From a virus, in the IMG/VR virus record IMGVR_UViG_3300045131_001374, positions 1 through 40,019 of that record: a stretch of 40,019 nt of DNA. The stretch is one strand, 5' to 3'. The notes under the pieces are model-generated. The model worked only from the letters and a program-made list of their open reading frames with translations. It did no database searches and was not told where the DNA came from. Within the stretch, counting starts at the first letter, position 1. Each line of letters begins with the position of its first letter. Shown in pieces: positions 15,107 to 23,478 of this stretch. The translations under genes and the position numbers were made by a program.

Positions 15107-16299
15107 CACACCACCAACACGCGCAGGGTGCCGCAAACGCTATTCGGGTCCGCGATTCGGTTTCGGCTCACGATTTCGTCCGCCCGGGTCGCGTCGCCAT
15201 ACAGGGCGTGCGCGATTTCGATGGCGGTGCGGGGCGTCGTGACTTCGTAGGTTGTGATGCGGGGCAGTTCAATCGCTTCGTCGCTGATGGCAATCGACGC
15301 CGCCGCTTGCAGGTCCATCAGGGATGCGTAGGTGTCCGGGTCAACGCAGTATTCCGCGACCGCCGCAATCTGTGTGGCGAGCGCGTCACGGGTCGCGATT
15401 GCCTCGTCATAGGCGGTGTACGTCGCGGCGGATGCCACCTCGGCAGACGCGGACACGGCGGACACGACAATCAACAGGTCCAGGTCCGCGCGGTTGTCGA
15501 GACATGCCTGAGCGACGGGCGACGCGGAACCTGCCGTTGCCGCCGCCTGCGACGCGACCAACCCCGGCAGGAACGTGTCAACGAACGTCTGCGCGCTGCG
15601 GGGGTCGGTGAACGACGCGACAACATCCTGCCACCCTGTAGACGTGGCGGCGGCGTCATCGCGCATGGTTGCGTTGGTGTCCTGTGCTGCGGACACGGCG
15701 GATTGATAAGCGGACATGTCAACGCCTGACATCAACCCGACGATTCCCATTGCGGCGTTGGCGCGATCCGCGAGGTCTCCGGACAGGGCGCGGCGGGTGA
15801 GATTGTCGATTCGACGGGCGGCGCGACGGATGGCGTAGGACCGCGCTACAGCGGCACGCACGGCGGTTGCAAACCCCGACGCACGCGCGGACTGCACAGG
15901 GATGGCGGTAAACGCGGAACCGGCCTCAACGAATCCCAGGTTGAATTCGACGTACTGCAACCCAACCGAAACGCCCTCGGAAACCTCGATAGTCTCGCAC
16001 CGCGCCTGAATCTCGCCGTCCGTGGGGTGGATGAGTTTGCCAGGACCGTACCCCTCGCACGCCTCGCGGACCTGGCGTTTCCGAGCCTGCAAACCCGCGT
16101 GGGTTTCGTCGCCCTCGCGGACGATGAAGGCTTGCAGGCGCCACCGTCGCGTCGCGCGCCCGTGGTCATCCGCGCCCGGTTCGTCGCGTTGGGGGTACTC
16201 ATGCACCGTGAGGCGACGCCCGCCCGTGTAGCCCGCTTCCCGGGCGTCAAACGGCACGCCACGGAATGAGGCGGGGCGGATGTCGGTGGGGATGAGCAT
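15106..16299 (-). CDS. Tail/DNA circularisation protein, Mu gpN-like
   Basis: A 397-residue baseplate-associated protein. Residues 8-95 match the N-terminal domain of the gpN family (SFRGVPFDAREAGYTGGRR, EYPQRDEP, FIVREGDET, KRQVREACEGYGPGKLIHP). A long helical middle and a small C-terminal domain with a TYEVTTPRTAIEIAHALYGD element, LysM-like in appearance, follow. Family members link the tape measure end to the hub. Its start shares a base with the tape measure stop. Confidence 0.9.
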   Translation of the reverse strand: MLIPTDIRPASFRGVPFDAREAGYTGGRRLTVHEYPQRDEPGADDHGRATRRWRLQAFIVREGDETHAGLQARKRQVREACEGYGPGKLIHPTDGEIQARCETIEVSEGVSVGLQYVEFNLGFVEAGSAFTAIPVQSARASGFATAVRAAVARSYAIRRAARRIDNLTRRALSGDLADRANAAMGIVGLMSGVDMSAYQSAVSAAQDTNATMRDDAAATSTGWQDVVASFTDPRSAQTFVDTFLPGLVASQAAATAGSASPVAQACLDNRADLDLLIVVSAVSASAEVASAATYTAYDEAIATRDALATQIAAVAEYCVDPDTYASLMDLQAAASIAISDEAIELPRITTYEVTTPRTAIEIAHALYGDATRADEIVSRNRIADPNSVCGTLRVLVV

Positions 16300-17693
16300 C
16301 AGTATCCACCTCGCCGCCAGCCGGTGGGCGCAAACTTGACGCCCGCGCCCGCCACTTCCTGCGTGACCGACGTTCCCAACGGGGCGTTCGGGAGCAACAC
16401 GGAAACAGTCACGGTGCCATTGGGCATGCTCATTCGCTGGTCTGCGAATAGGGCGTTCATGGCGTCATTGGCTCCCGACGTGGCAGCCTCGAAAAACGCG
16501 GAGTCGCGTTCGGTGACGGGCAAACCCTGCATCTGCCGTTCGCGGGTCGCGGCAAATCGGGGGTCAGACTCAACCGCCTTTTTCGCGCCCGACTGTTCCG
16601 CGAGATAGTCTGTGTACTTCGCCACATCGATCAATGCCGAAACCAGATCCCACACGCCATTGAGGAACAACCCGAGCGCCACCGTCCCGAACGCCGCAGC
16701 CAACACCCCCGAAAGCGTCCCGGCGAGTGCGGTTGTCGCAATCAGGGACGATGCGAGGTGCCCCGAAATGTAGGTGATGGCGAGCAACTTGACCGCCCCG
16801 CCAAGCCCGCCAATGGCGTCGATGATGCGCAGCGCTGTATCGAGGAATTCACCAACGCGGGCGAACCTGTCCCCCAAGTCCTCAACGAACTTGACAACCT
16901 TGGACGCAATCAGATCCTTGTTTTTCACCACCCATGCGGTAGCGAGTGCCACGGTTTTTTCAAGGCGGGGCAGGAGCGCGGTCATGATCGTTCCACCCAA
17001 CCCCATCCCGATCATTTTCAGGCGAGCGAGGTTGTCCCCGAACGCCTCCGCGCCGTTGACTGCGGCGGTGGACATGACGATTCCGAGGCTTACAGCCTCT
17101 TGACGCAAGCGAGACAGGCCCGCGGAGCCTTCGACGGCGAGGCGGGTCATAACAGCACCGGACTTGCCAAACGCCGCCATCGCGAAACGGGCGCGTTCGG
17201 TGGGGTCCTGGATTCGCTCCATTTCAGCGACGAGCATTTGCAGGGCTTGCTCGGGTGATGCCGATTGCAGCCTGCGGAAAAGGTCAACGTTGTTCGTTTC
17301 CTTGAGGATGGCGAACAGCGGTCCGGTTTTCGCCTTCATGTCGCCAAGGGACTTGTTCATTTTCGCGACCGCGCCGTTGAGCGCATCACCCTTGACGCCC
17401 GCCTGATCTGCGGCGTAACGCCACGATTGCAGTTCTTCGGCGCTGAACCCGACTTGCGCGGAGAAGTCCTTGATTTCCCCCATGGCATCAAGCCAATCCG
17501 AACCCATCTTGACGGCGGCAGCGCCAACTACTCCGGCGGTCGCAAACGCATACGCGCCCGCCTTCGCAATCCCCTTGCCCGCGGACCCGATGCCGTCCGC
17601 AAGCCACTTGGATTTCGCGCCAACGCGGTTGAGGGTAGACGACGCCTTATCCACCGCCGCGATGATGACTGCGATGTTGTATTTGGAGGCCAC
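16299..17693 (-). CDS. Tail tape measure protein
   Basis: A 464-residue helical protein starting MASKYNIAVIIAAVDKASS from a GTG at 17693, with AGGAG seven bases upstream and one base after the stop of the frameshifted chaperone. Features are an N-terminal Ala/Gly-rich region (GIGSAGKGIAKAGAYAFATAGVVGAAAVKMGSDW, shown here only as a span at about 40-75), a long coiled-coil part and hydrophobic segments near residues 310-370 that may insert in the membrane. At roughly 1.5 angstrom per residue the tail would be about 70 nm long, short for a myovirus. Confidence 0.9.
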   Translation of the reverse strand: MASKYNIAVIIAAVDKASSTLNRVGAKSKWLADGIGSAGKGIAKAGAYAFATAGVVGAAAVKMGSDWLDAMGEIKDFSAQVGFSAEELQSWRYAADQAGVKGDALNGAVAKMNKSLGDMKAKTGPLFAILKETNNVDLFRRLQSASPEQALQMLVAEMERIQDPTERARFAMAAFGKSGAVMTRLAVEGSAGLSRLRQEAVSLGIVMSTAAVNGAEAFGDNLARLKMIGMGLGGTIMTALLPRLEKTVALATAWVVKNKDLIASKVVKFVEDLGDRFARVGEFLDTALRIIDAIGGLGGAVKLLAITYISGHLASSLIATTALAGTLSGVLAAAFGTVALGLFLNGVWDLVSALIDVAKYTDYLAEQSGAKKAVESDPRFAATRERQMQGLPVTERDSAFFEAATSGANDAMNALFADQRMSMPNGTVTVSVLLPNAPLGTSVTQEVAGAGVKFAPTGWRRGGY

Positions 17694-17694
17694 G

Positions 17695-18155
17695 TCAGGA
17701 CTCCTTTTCTGCCGCCTTGCGAGCCTTGTCGCGGGCAGCAACGAACGCCAGGAACCGCCTATCCCACGCCGCGAGTTCCGCACCCGTCAACGCCATGATC
17801 GCATCCGGCGACCAATGGCATTCGACGGCTAGAAATCCATGGAGGGCGTCAAGTTCAGCGCCGACGGGTCCACTCCAAGAAAAGGGAGCATGGCGTTCGT
17901 GATGCTCCCGATGTCCGTGTTCGTCAGTTCCTGCACGGCTTCCCACGAAAGGCGGTGAGGATTGCCCGCCTTGTCCGCGTGTTCCGGGGTGACGCAAAGG
18001 CGCTGGATGAAACGCAGCGTGCGGGTTGCGCCGCGCGTGCCGTCCAGGTCAACCAGGTCTTTCCCGTTGGACTCACGGACGCAGGCGATCTGCGTGATGA
18101 CGCGCCCGAAATCCTTGATCGGCGTGGTCAGTTCGATGGTGACGGGTTCGAGCAT
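17695..18155 (-). CDS. Tail assembly chaperone, -1 frameshift product (gpG-T-like)
   Basis: If ribosomes slip -1 at the CCCTTTT heptamer (17886-17880 on this strand), the 92-residue start of the short chaperone continues as SWSGPVGAELDALHGF and 61 further residues to a TGA at 17695. The extension has ECHWSPDAIMALTGAELAAW and a charged C-terminus, as expected for the T domain that binds the tape measure protein. The fused product has 153 residues. The stop lies immediately before the tape measure start. Frameshifting of these genes is well known in long-tailed phages. Confidence 0.75.
17829..18155 (-). CDS. Tail assembly chaperone, short form (Mu gp41-like)
   Basis: A 108-residue protein of the gp41/E/14 tail chaperone group, between tube and tape measure genes as usual. 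It has VTIELTTPIKDFGRVITQI, the typical beta-start, followed by a helical region. The ATG at 18155 has AGGAG upstream. The short form ends at TAG 17829-17831; the longer form arises by -1 frameshift. Confidence 0.85.
   Translation of the reverse strand: MLEPVTIELTTPIKDFGRVITQIACVRESNGKDLVDLDGTRGATRTLRFIQRLCVTPEHADKAGNPHRLSWEAVQELTNTDIGSITNAMLPFLGVDPSALNLTPSMDF
17880..17886 (-). promoter_or_regulatory. Slippery heptamer CCCTTTT for -1 frameshift
   Basis: On the minus strand the zero frame reads CTC CCT TTT CTT, so the heptamer C-CCT-TTT has the X-XXY-YYZ form. Slipping one base keeps CCC and TTT pairing and enters the open frame of the chaperone extension. It lies 17 codons before the zero-frame stop. 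Confidence 0.72.
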
Positions 18156-18199
18156 GACGGCTCCTTTTCAGGGTAGGCGGGTGAGTGGGTGCGGAGGCG

Positions 18200-18565
18200 T
18201 CAGACGCCGGTTTCTTCGGCGGACAGCGCCTCAAACGACAGGTCGCAAGTGCCCTCGCCCACGTCGTATTCGGGCGGGTCGGTGATGGACGCGCCCTCGA
18301 ACACGAACGAGCGCCCGCCCGCGGTCTGCCCCTCAACCGTTTCGTTTTCGATGTTGGACAGGAAGTCCATCGAAACGTCATCGGTAACAACCACGGTCGC
18401 GGTCAACTTCGGGGCGACGGCTTCCACCTTGTCACCCTTCGGACCGTCCATAGACAGCACCTTCGTGCGCTTTTCCGCGCCGATGGTTGCCTTGATGGCG
18501 GTACACGACAACGTCTTGGACCCGACGCGCAACGACCCGCGCCCGGCAATCACGATTCCAGCCAT
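18200..18565 (-). CDS. Tail tube protein, Mu gpM-like
   Basis: A 121-residue protein in the place of the tube gene, directly after the sheath. It begins AGIVIAGRGSLRVGSK and contains KLTATVVVTDDVSMDFLSNIENETV and CDLSFEAL, the beta-sandwich pattern of Mu-type tube proteins that stack as hexameric rings. GGAGG lies eight bases before the ATG. Confidence 0.9.
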   Translation of the reverse strand: MAGIVIAGRGSLRVGSKTLSCTAIKATIGAEKRTKVLSMDGPKGDKVEAVAPKLTATVVVTDDVSMDFLSNIENETVEGQTAGGRSFVFEGASITDPPEYDVGEGTCDLSFEALSAEETGV

Positions 18566-18596
18566 GGGATTAGCCTCCGTTCAACGCGGTTGGGAA

Positions 18597-20171
18597 TCAG
18601 GCGGCCGAGACTTCCTCGGCCGAGTACATGAGCCGGAATTCGGTCAACGCGGCCATCAGGCGGCACGTCTGCGCGAGAGCGGGCGGGAAGTAGATGTTGA
18701 CGCGACCCGGGACAAGGGCGTCCATGGTCACGACCAACAGGCGGGCAAACGTCTTGACATCGGACACGAGGCCCAACCGCTGCCAAACCTTGTACTTCGC
18801 GACAATCGCCGCCTTGATGGTGGACGGGCGGACGGCGTTGGACTCCGCACCCGTAACGCGGTCGGTGTCCGGAACGATCTTCACGCGCCCGAACTTGCTC
18901 GAAAGCATACCGTCAAGGTCCGTCAGGATGTAGTCGAGGTTGGCAAGGGTTTCGCTGTCGCGGAACGATTGGTCCGCCGCGCCGTAAGCGTTTTCCGTGT
19001 AGGACGTGACGGCCCGTTCAACGCGGACAACGTCGCCGGGGATGGTGGTCGCCCAACCAAGTCCGAGCAACGTCTGACGGTCGCCCCAGGCGAGTTGGTC
19101 CGCCAACGCGGGCGGCAGGATTCCGATCAGTTCCAATGACTGCAACCCGAGGGCGGGGTCAGACCGGAACGCGCGGGCGCCGCGACCGCAGTACGCGGCG
19201 GCGATTTCCCACGGCGGATTCGGACAACCCACGACGCCAACGGGGGTGGTGTGCGGGTCGTTCGCCAACACGACCGCGGCAAGCCCGTCCGCGTCAACAC
19301 CCTCGTTGTACGCGGTGAACGCGTGCCCGTAATACTTGCGCACGGGCGACCAACGACCTTCGCCGTCGTCCGACAGTTCCACCTTCCACGAAGCCAGCGA
19401 CCCGGACGACGCCGTACCGTCAACGTAGGGGTGCCCGATGTACCCGAACCGCTTGTTTACGCAGGCGGCGAAACCAGCCGCCCAACTCGGGACGCCAACG
19501 CCCGCGGTGTTCGCGTGGACGTAGCGGGCGGTCGCCAGTTCGGTAATCGCCAAACCCGCAGGGGTAGATTCGCCCGCGGCGTCACCAAGGTAGTTCAGGC
19601 GGAAGTCGATCTGCAGGCCGGTAGCGCCCGCCCACCGAGACTCGAACGTCATCACGCCGTCAGCGACGCCGACCGTCTTGAGGATCACGGGCAGGGTGGA
19701 CTTGGCTGTAATCGCCGCCGCCTCGTTAATGCCCACCGCGGTCTGCACCTTGATTGCAACCGCGTGCGCGGTGTCACCCGACGCAACCACAATCGGGACG
19801 CGCTGCCCGGCAATCCACAGGGACAGGACGCCGGATTCCGTGGCAGGTCCGGTCAAGGTCAAAACACGCGTCGCCTTCGTGCCCGCGGTCGGGTCCGTCA
19901 CGGGCAGGCACCACAGTTCGCCGTAGGGGTCGTTCGCCTTGTAGGCGGCAACCATGCGGTGTAGCATGCTACCGAACCCGAACAGGTCAATCGCCTTGCC
20001 GACCGAACTGCACCGGACGGGGGTGTCAAGCGTTGCGGTACCGGACGCGACCTTCTGCCCCGTCAGCAGCGTCGGACGCGCGGTGGACCCGCCCGCCGCA
20101 GCCGCGCCCGAAACGCGGAAATACGTCAACGGAACGAGGGTATCCTGCGGGATCACGTCGTAATAGTTCAT
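18597..20171 (-). CDS. Contractile tail sheath protein, Mu gpL-like
   Basis: A 524-residue sheath protein, the proof that the tail is contractile. It starts MNYYDVIPQDTLVPLTYF and has the tell-tale RVHANTAGVGVPSWAAGFA-like middle, a PNPPWEIAAAYCGRGARAF region and the C-terminal DTDRVTGAESNAVRPSTIKA segment typical of Mu-type sheaths. Length is near that of Mu gpL (about 495). The start overlaps the stop of the DUF2635 gene (ATGA). Confidence 0.93.
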   Translation of the reverse strand: MNYYDVIPQDTLVPLTYFRVSGAAAAGGSTARPTLLTGQKVASGTATLDTPVRCSSVGKAIDLFGFGSMLHRMVAAYKANDPYGELWCLPVTDPTAGTKATRVLTLTGPATESGVLSLWIAGQRVPIVVASGDTAHAVAIKVQTAVGINEAAAITAKSTLPVILKTVGVADGVMTFESRWAGATGLQIDFRLNYLGDAAGESTPAGLAITELATARYVHANTAGVGVPSWAAGFAACVNKRFGYIGHPYVDGTASSGSLASWKVELSDDGEGRWSPVRKYYGHAFTAYNEGVDADGLAAVVLANDPHTTPVGVVGCPNPPWEIAAAYCGRGARAFRSDPALGLQSLELIGILPPALADQLAWGDRQTLLGLGWATTIPGDVVRVERAVTSYTENAYGAADQSFRDSETLANLDYILTDLDGMLSSKFGRVKIVPDTDRVTGAESNAVRPSTIKAAIVAKYKVWQRLGLVSDVKTFARLLVVTMDALVPGRVNIYFPPALAQTCRLMAALTEFRLMYSAEEVSAA

Positions 20172-20368
20172 CGCGTTTCCTCGGTTGCGGGCTTGGTTTT
20201 CGCGACCTTCACGGATTCGGCGGGGGTTTCACACAGAACGAGCGAACCCCACACGAGGCGGCGACGGATGTAGGGCGAATCCGGAACGTTCATGCCGTCC
20301 GCGGGGATGAACGAATACGGATGGTCCGGGAGTCGCACGAGGCGACCGGGAGCGGGCTTGACGAACAT
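20168..20368 (-). CDS. DUF2635 protein (Mu gp38-like)
   Basis: A 66-residue protein starting MFVKPAPGRLVRLPDH with GMNVPDSPYIRRRL, which matches the DUF2635 family found before the sheath gene in Mu-like phages. The ATG at 20368 lies just inside the intergenic step after the previous stop (20370). The role in tail assembly is unknown. A longer frame to 20422 would overlap the previous gene and adds nothing family-like. Confidence 0.85.
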   Translation of the reverse strand: MFVKPAPGRLVRLPDHPYSFIPADGMNVPDSPYIRRRLVWGSLVLCETPAESVKVAKTKPATEETR

Positions 20369-20369
20369 T

Positions 20370-20924
20370 CTACGCCTCCCCGGTGATGTCGGAAACTGGA
20401 CGGTCGGAAACGAGCGCGCCATCGGGCGTGGTCGTGTTGGTGTTGACGTACAGAGCGGTCAGGTCCACCGCAGGAACGCGCGCGACGAATGGTTGTGAAT
20501 ACTTGACTTCCAGCGTCACCGTCACGCCAAAACACGGGTATTTCACCCGGTCTTCGGGCTGCCACCGCTGAACCTTCGCGGAGTCCACCGATTCAAACGC
20601 GCCAACCCACTCGCAGTCGCCCATCAGGGAATCGACGATGCTTTCCGCGATGGCGTCCTGCGACGCAGCAAGGGTCGCCTCATCCCCGCCCGTAACAAAC
20701 GCCGTCACCTGAATCGACCCCGCCCGCTTGTTGAGCGTTGTGTTGCGGGACCATTGGGTAACGCTGTCCTCTGCCGTGAACACGCAGATCGCGGGCAGTT
20801 CGGACGGCTCAAACGGGGTGTACCGGGAATCGTACACGCGCGCCGCGGCAGGGGTCGCGGCGGCAATCAGGCGCGTTACGAGGTCCGTGCGGATGCCTTC
20901 GGGGGTGAGGATGGGCGCTGCCAT
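20370..20924 (-). CDS. Tail terminator-like protein (Mu gp37-like)
   Basis: A 184-residue protein in the position of the tail terminator. Features are ILTPEGIRTDLVTRLIAAAT with a following VYDSRYTPF and LPAICVFTAEDS, then a beta/alpha region (SIQVTAFVTG, ASQDAIAESIVDSLM) matching the gpU/gp37-type terminator fold that caps the tail tube. The C-terminal 40 residues are an acidic extension. The ATG at 20924 overlaps the stop of the gene before it by one base. Confidence 0.78.
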   Translation of the reverse strand: MAAPILTPEGIRTDLVTRLIAAATPAAARVYDSRYTPFEPSELPAICVFTAEDSVTQWSRNTTLNKRAGSIQVTAFVTGGDEATLAASQDAIAESIVDSLMGDCEWVGAFESVDSAKVQRWQPEDRVKYPCFGVTVTLEVKYSQPFVARVPAVDLTALYVNTNTTTPDGALVSDRPVSDITGEA

Positions 20925-21241
20925 CAAACCACCTCCAACGGCAACGCGACCATACCCGAACCGTCAGGGCGCGGGACATCGGAAACCTTGTAGGTCACGA
21001 CGCCAATCGTCAGACGATCGTAGGCGTGGGGCGCGACGGGGAGGTCCGCAAGGCGAATCGTGAACAGGCACTCGGTCATGGGCACGCCGGGGTTCGCCTG
21101 GTCAAACACCTTGGCGGATTCGTCAAGGATGCCGGTGATGAGGTGCGAACCGCCCGCGGCAGGCAGGTAGACCGCGGACGTAGGGAACGTGTCCCGTAGC
21201 GTCCGGTTCATGCGGTCCACACTGGCTTCCCAACGGGTCAC
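20924..21241 (-). CDS. Head-tail joining protein (lambda gpFII-like)
   Basis: A 105-residue protein between the capsid and terminator genes. The layout (amphipathic N-terminal helix, then beta-strands with AVYLPAAGGSHLITGILDES, ECLFTIRLADLP and YDRLTIGVVTYKVSDVPRPDG) fits the gpFII/attachment family of small beta-barrel neck proteins. The start is GTG at 21241 with GAGG upstream. The family call is from pattern and position. Confidence 0.72.
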   Translation of the reverse strand: MTRWEASVDRMNRTLRDTFPTSAVYLPAAGGSHLITGILDESAKVFDQANPGVPMTECLFTIRLADLPVAPHAYDRLTIGVVTYKVSDVPRPDGSGMVALPLEVV

Positions 21242-21250
21242 GTTGCCTCA

Positions 21251-22093
21251 CTAGCCAACGAAGAAGGCGAACTTCACAGTGCCGTTGAGGGCGTCAGCCG
21301 TTTCCATGCTGACAATCGCAACGGTGAACGAGCCATCACCGGAGGTTGCGCCGGGGACGTAGACGTTCTTCGTATTCGTGCCCCCGCAGACGGACGCAAC
21401 TACGGGCGTGGTGGGCGTAACGTAGGAATTCGTGATGGTGATGGTTTCGCTCGCACCCGCGGCGGTCGTGAGGGCTTCCGTCGTCACGATACCGGACTGC
21501 CCGTTCAGGGTCGCGGCGTTGGACGTGCAGGCACCCGAGGCGCGGACGGGGACGATCGCGCCCGTCATCGTGCCGCCCGCCTTGGGCAGTTTCGCGAGCA
21601 GGCTGATGGCGACTTCGGCCATGACCACTTCAAGGTTCGTGCCGGTGTAGGCGCTACCGGTATCCTCGATACCGATCAGGCTCGCGCCCTTCGCGTTGGC
21701 GACGCTGGCGAGGTCCAGAAGGTTCGCCTTCGCAGACAGGTCGCCGTCAACCGCGGGCGCCGAAACGCCGTTGAGACAGACGACGGCGTGCGTCGCGGAG
21801 TACGCGCGATCGTAGGTGCCGATCAGGCGGTTGGTCGCGCTGTCCGTGTCCTCGCAGAAGTTCGTCGGATGCCAGTACACGGGCAGACCCGAGGTTGCCC
21901 ACGTTTCACCCGACTTGATAGGCAGGGCAACCAACCCGCCCTTGACGCACACCACGGGCAGACCCGCGGCGGTGGTCGCGGACGGAATCAGGAATTCCGA
22001 ACCGAGGACAAACGGAACGTCAACCGTCACGCCACCAACGGGGGCGGTGCGAACAGCCGTTTCGTGCGTGGAACCGGGGAGAGTCGAACGCAT
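21251..22093 (-). CDS. DUF2190-like capsid cement protein with extended C-terminal domain
   Basis: A 280-residue protein straight after the capsid gene, where capsid decoration proteins are expected. Residues about 10-110 have the DUF2190 look (VTVDVPFVLGSEFLIPSAT, VCVKGGLVALPIKSGETWA, PVYWHPTNF). The C-terminal part (LPKAGGTMTGAIVPV and many Thr/Ser strands) resembles fibre-like beta structure and is not normal for the family, suggesting a fused outer-surface domain. GGAGG lies six bases before the ATG. Confidence 0.75.
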   Translation of the reverse strand: MRSTLPGSTHETAVRTAPVGGVTVDVPFVLGSEFLIPSATTAAGLPVVCVKGGLVALPIKSGETWATSGLPVYWHPTNFCEDTDSATNRLIGTYDRAYSATHAVVCLNGVSAPAVDGDLSAKANLLDLASVANAKGASLIGIEDTGSAYTGTNLEVVMAEVAISLLAKLPKAGGTMTGAIVPVRASGACTSNAATLNGQSGIVTTEALTTAAGASETITITNSYVTPTTPVVASVCGGTNTKNVYVPGATSGDGSFTVAIVSMETADALNGTVKFAFFVG

Positions 22094-22124
22094 GATGCGC
22101 CTCCGTGCGATGTGTCAGGAGCAT

Positions 22125-22158
22125 CCCCGGGGGCAACCCTTGCGGGTCACCCCCGGGG
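22125..22158 (-). other. Very stable hairpin after the capsid gene
   Basis: In the transcript a perfect 9-bp stem CCCCGGGGG/CCCCCGGGG encloses an inner ACCC-GCAA-GGGT hairpin, so the top is a GNRA tetraloop. It lies between the capsid stop (22171) and the next start (22093). There is no U-run, so an mRNA-stabilising or processing element, or an attenuator, is more likely than a terminator. Confidence 0.7.
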
Positions 22159-22170
22159 CGTTCAAGCGAC

Positions 22171-23478
22171 CTACTGGCCCGGGTTCGACGCGAAGTCCTG
22201 ATGCCGGATCACGCCGATGCCGAACACGTTGCGGGCGTGCCAGATCAGCGAGTCGGACTTTTCCTCGGCGTACTGCGTCACGGTCGGTCCGCCCTGGTAC
22301 CAGCCGTACTCCATGCCGAGCGGGTTCGCGGTACAGAGGAAATACTTCGTGGTCAGACCGGGGACCGCGCGCCGGTTTTCGGCGGACAACGGAACGGTCG
22401 GGCAGTCGGCCGGGTCCGCCGCGTACAGGCGGTCCGAGTACAACTGCTCAACGGTCGTGCGCTGCGCAACGGGAATCAGTAGAACCTTGCCAGCGGTGCC
22501 GATGACGTGCGGGGTAACGAGGTGCCCGTCCGTCGCGGCGCGCAACTTCGCGTCCAGTTCCGCGATCTTCGTCAGGTCGGGAGCGCCGCCAGAGGTGGAC
22601 AGGTTGGCGTGCGCCGCGGAGCAAACCGCCTCGCCGTCCGCCATGTTCGCCTGAATCGCAGCCAGCGCCTTCAGGTGTTCACCGATCTGCATCGTCTTGC
22701 CGAGTTCAGCGGCGCAACGGGTGAACGCGCCGAGGTCGTCCCGGCCCTCCATCTCGAACGTCAGCCGCAGTTCACCACCCGTCTTGGGCAGGGGGTTGAT
22801 CGTTTCGGCGGAATCGTACTGCGTCACACCCTGGTAATCGGCGCCTTCATTGACCGTGGGCAGCCCGCCCATACCCGTCATCTTGACGATGGTCCGAGTG
22901 TTCAGGGTGGAGAAGTCCGAACGCCGACCCAGATCCTTCCACCAGTTATACTCGTTCGCGAGGGTGTACATGCCCATCAGCGACTTGTAGCCGACGGTGC
23001 TGAACACGCTGGAGAAATCGCCCGTGGTGTGACCGGCGACGGCGCGGATCGCCATGCGGATCGCTTCGGAATCGCCCAGACCCGCGGACCGGATCCCCTT
23101 CGCTTCCAGGTTCATCCGGGCGAGGTCAGCGAGGGACTTGCGGGCCAGCCCGCGCCCCGGCTCAACCACGTCGGCCAGCGTTCGCACGCCCGCCTGATGC
23201 TCCACGGCCTCGGCAATGGCGCGGAACTGCGCGTCCCCGGCGTCGCGGCCCGCTTCGATGCGCTGCGACCGAACCGGATCGGCGGCGTCCTTGGCGGCGC
23301 GGATGTCCCACATGCGCACACCGGCCGACTCCACCGTGACGGCGGAATCGTCCAACAGGGCGCGCACGTCGGTTTCCGTCAGGCTCGCCTTTTCGGCCAG
23401 CGCGCGGATACCGGTCTGACGGGTCGCTTCGGCCTTCGCACCCTCGGCACGGAGGGCTTCCATCTGAGTCTCGTCCAT
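22171..23478 (-). CDS. Possible nested start: protease-free scaffold-capsid protein
   Basis: Inside the fusion gene an ATG at 23478 is preceded by AAGGAGG with an eight-base spacer, a better site than that of the full-length start. It lies exactly where the protease linker ends and the helical scaffold-like segment begins (MDETQMEALRAEG). The product, 435 residues, would be capsid protein with scaffold but no protease. This recalls the nested scaffold starts of lambda (Nu3) and Mu (Z), and would solve the stoichiometry problem of a 1:1 protease-capsid fusion. Confidence 0.5.
   Translation of the reverse strand: MDETQMEALRAEGAKAEATRQTGIRALAEKASLTETDVRALLDDSAVTVESAGVRMWDIRAAKDAADPVRSQRIEAGRDAGDAQFRAIAEAVEHQAGVRTLADVVEPGRGLARKSLADLARMNLEAKGIRSAGLGDSEAIRMAIRAVAGHTTGDFSSVFSTVGYKSLMGMYTLANEYNWWKDLGRRSDFSTLNTRTIVKMTGMGGLPTVNEGADYQGVTQYDSAETINPLPKTGGELRLTFEMEGRDDLGAFTRCAAELGKTMQIGEHLKALAAIQANMADGEAVCSAAHANLSTSGGAPDLTKIAELDAKLRAATDGHLVTPHVIGTAGKVLLIPVAQRTTVEQLYSDRLYAADPADCPTVPLSAENRRAVPGLTTKYFLCTANPLGMEYGWYQGGPTVTQYAEEKSDSLIWHARNVFGIGVIRHQDFASNPGQ

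Noticed and set aside
10406-20171. Mu-type transposing phage
   Set aside because: The tail is Mu-like, but there is no MuA/MuB and a tyrosine integrase is present; the resemblance is limited to the tail module.
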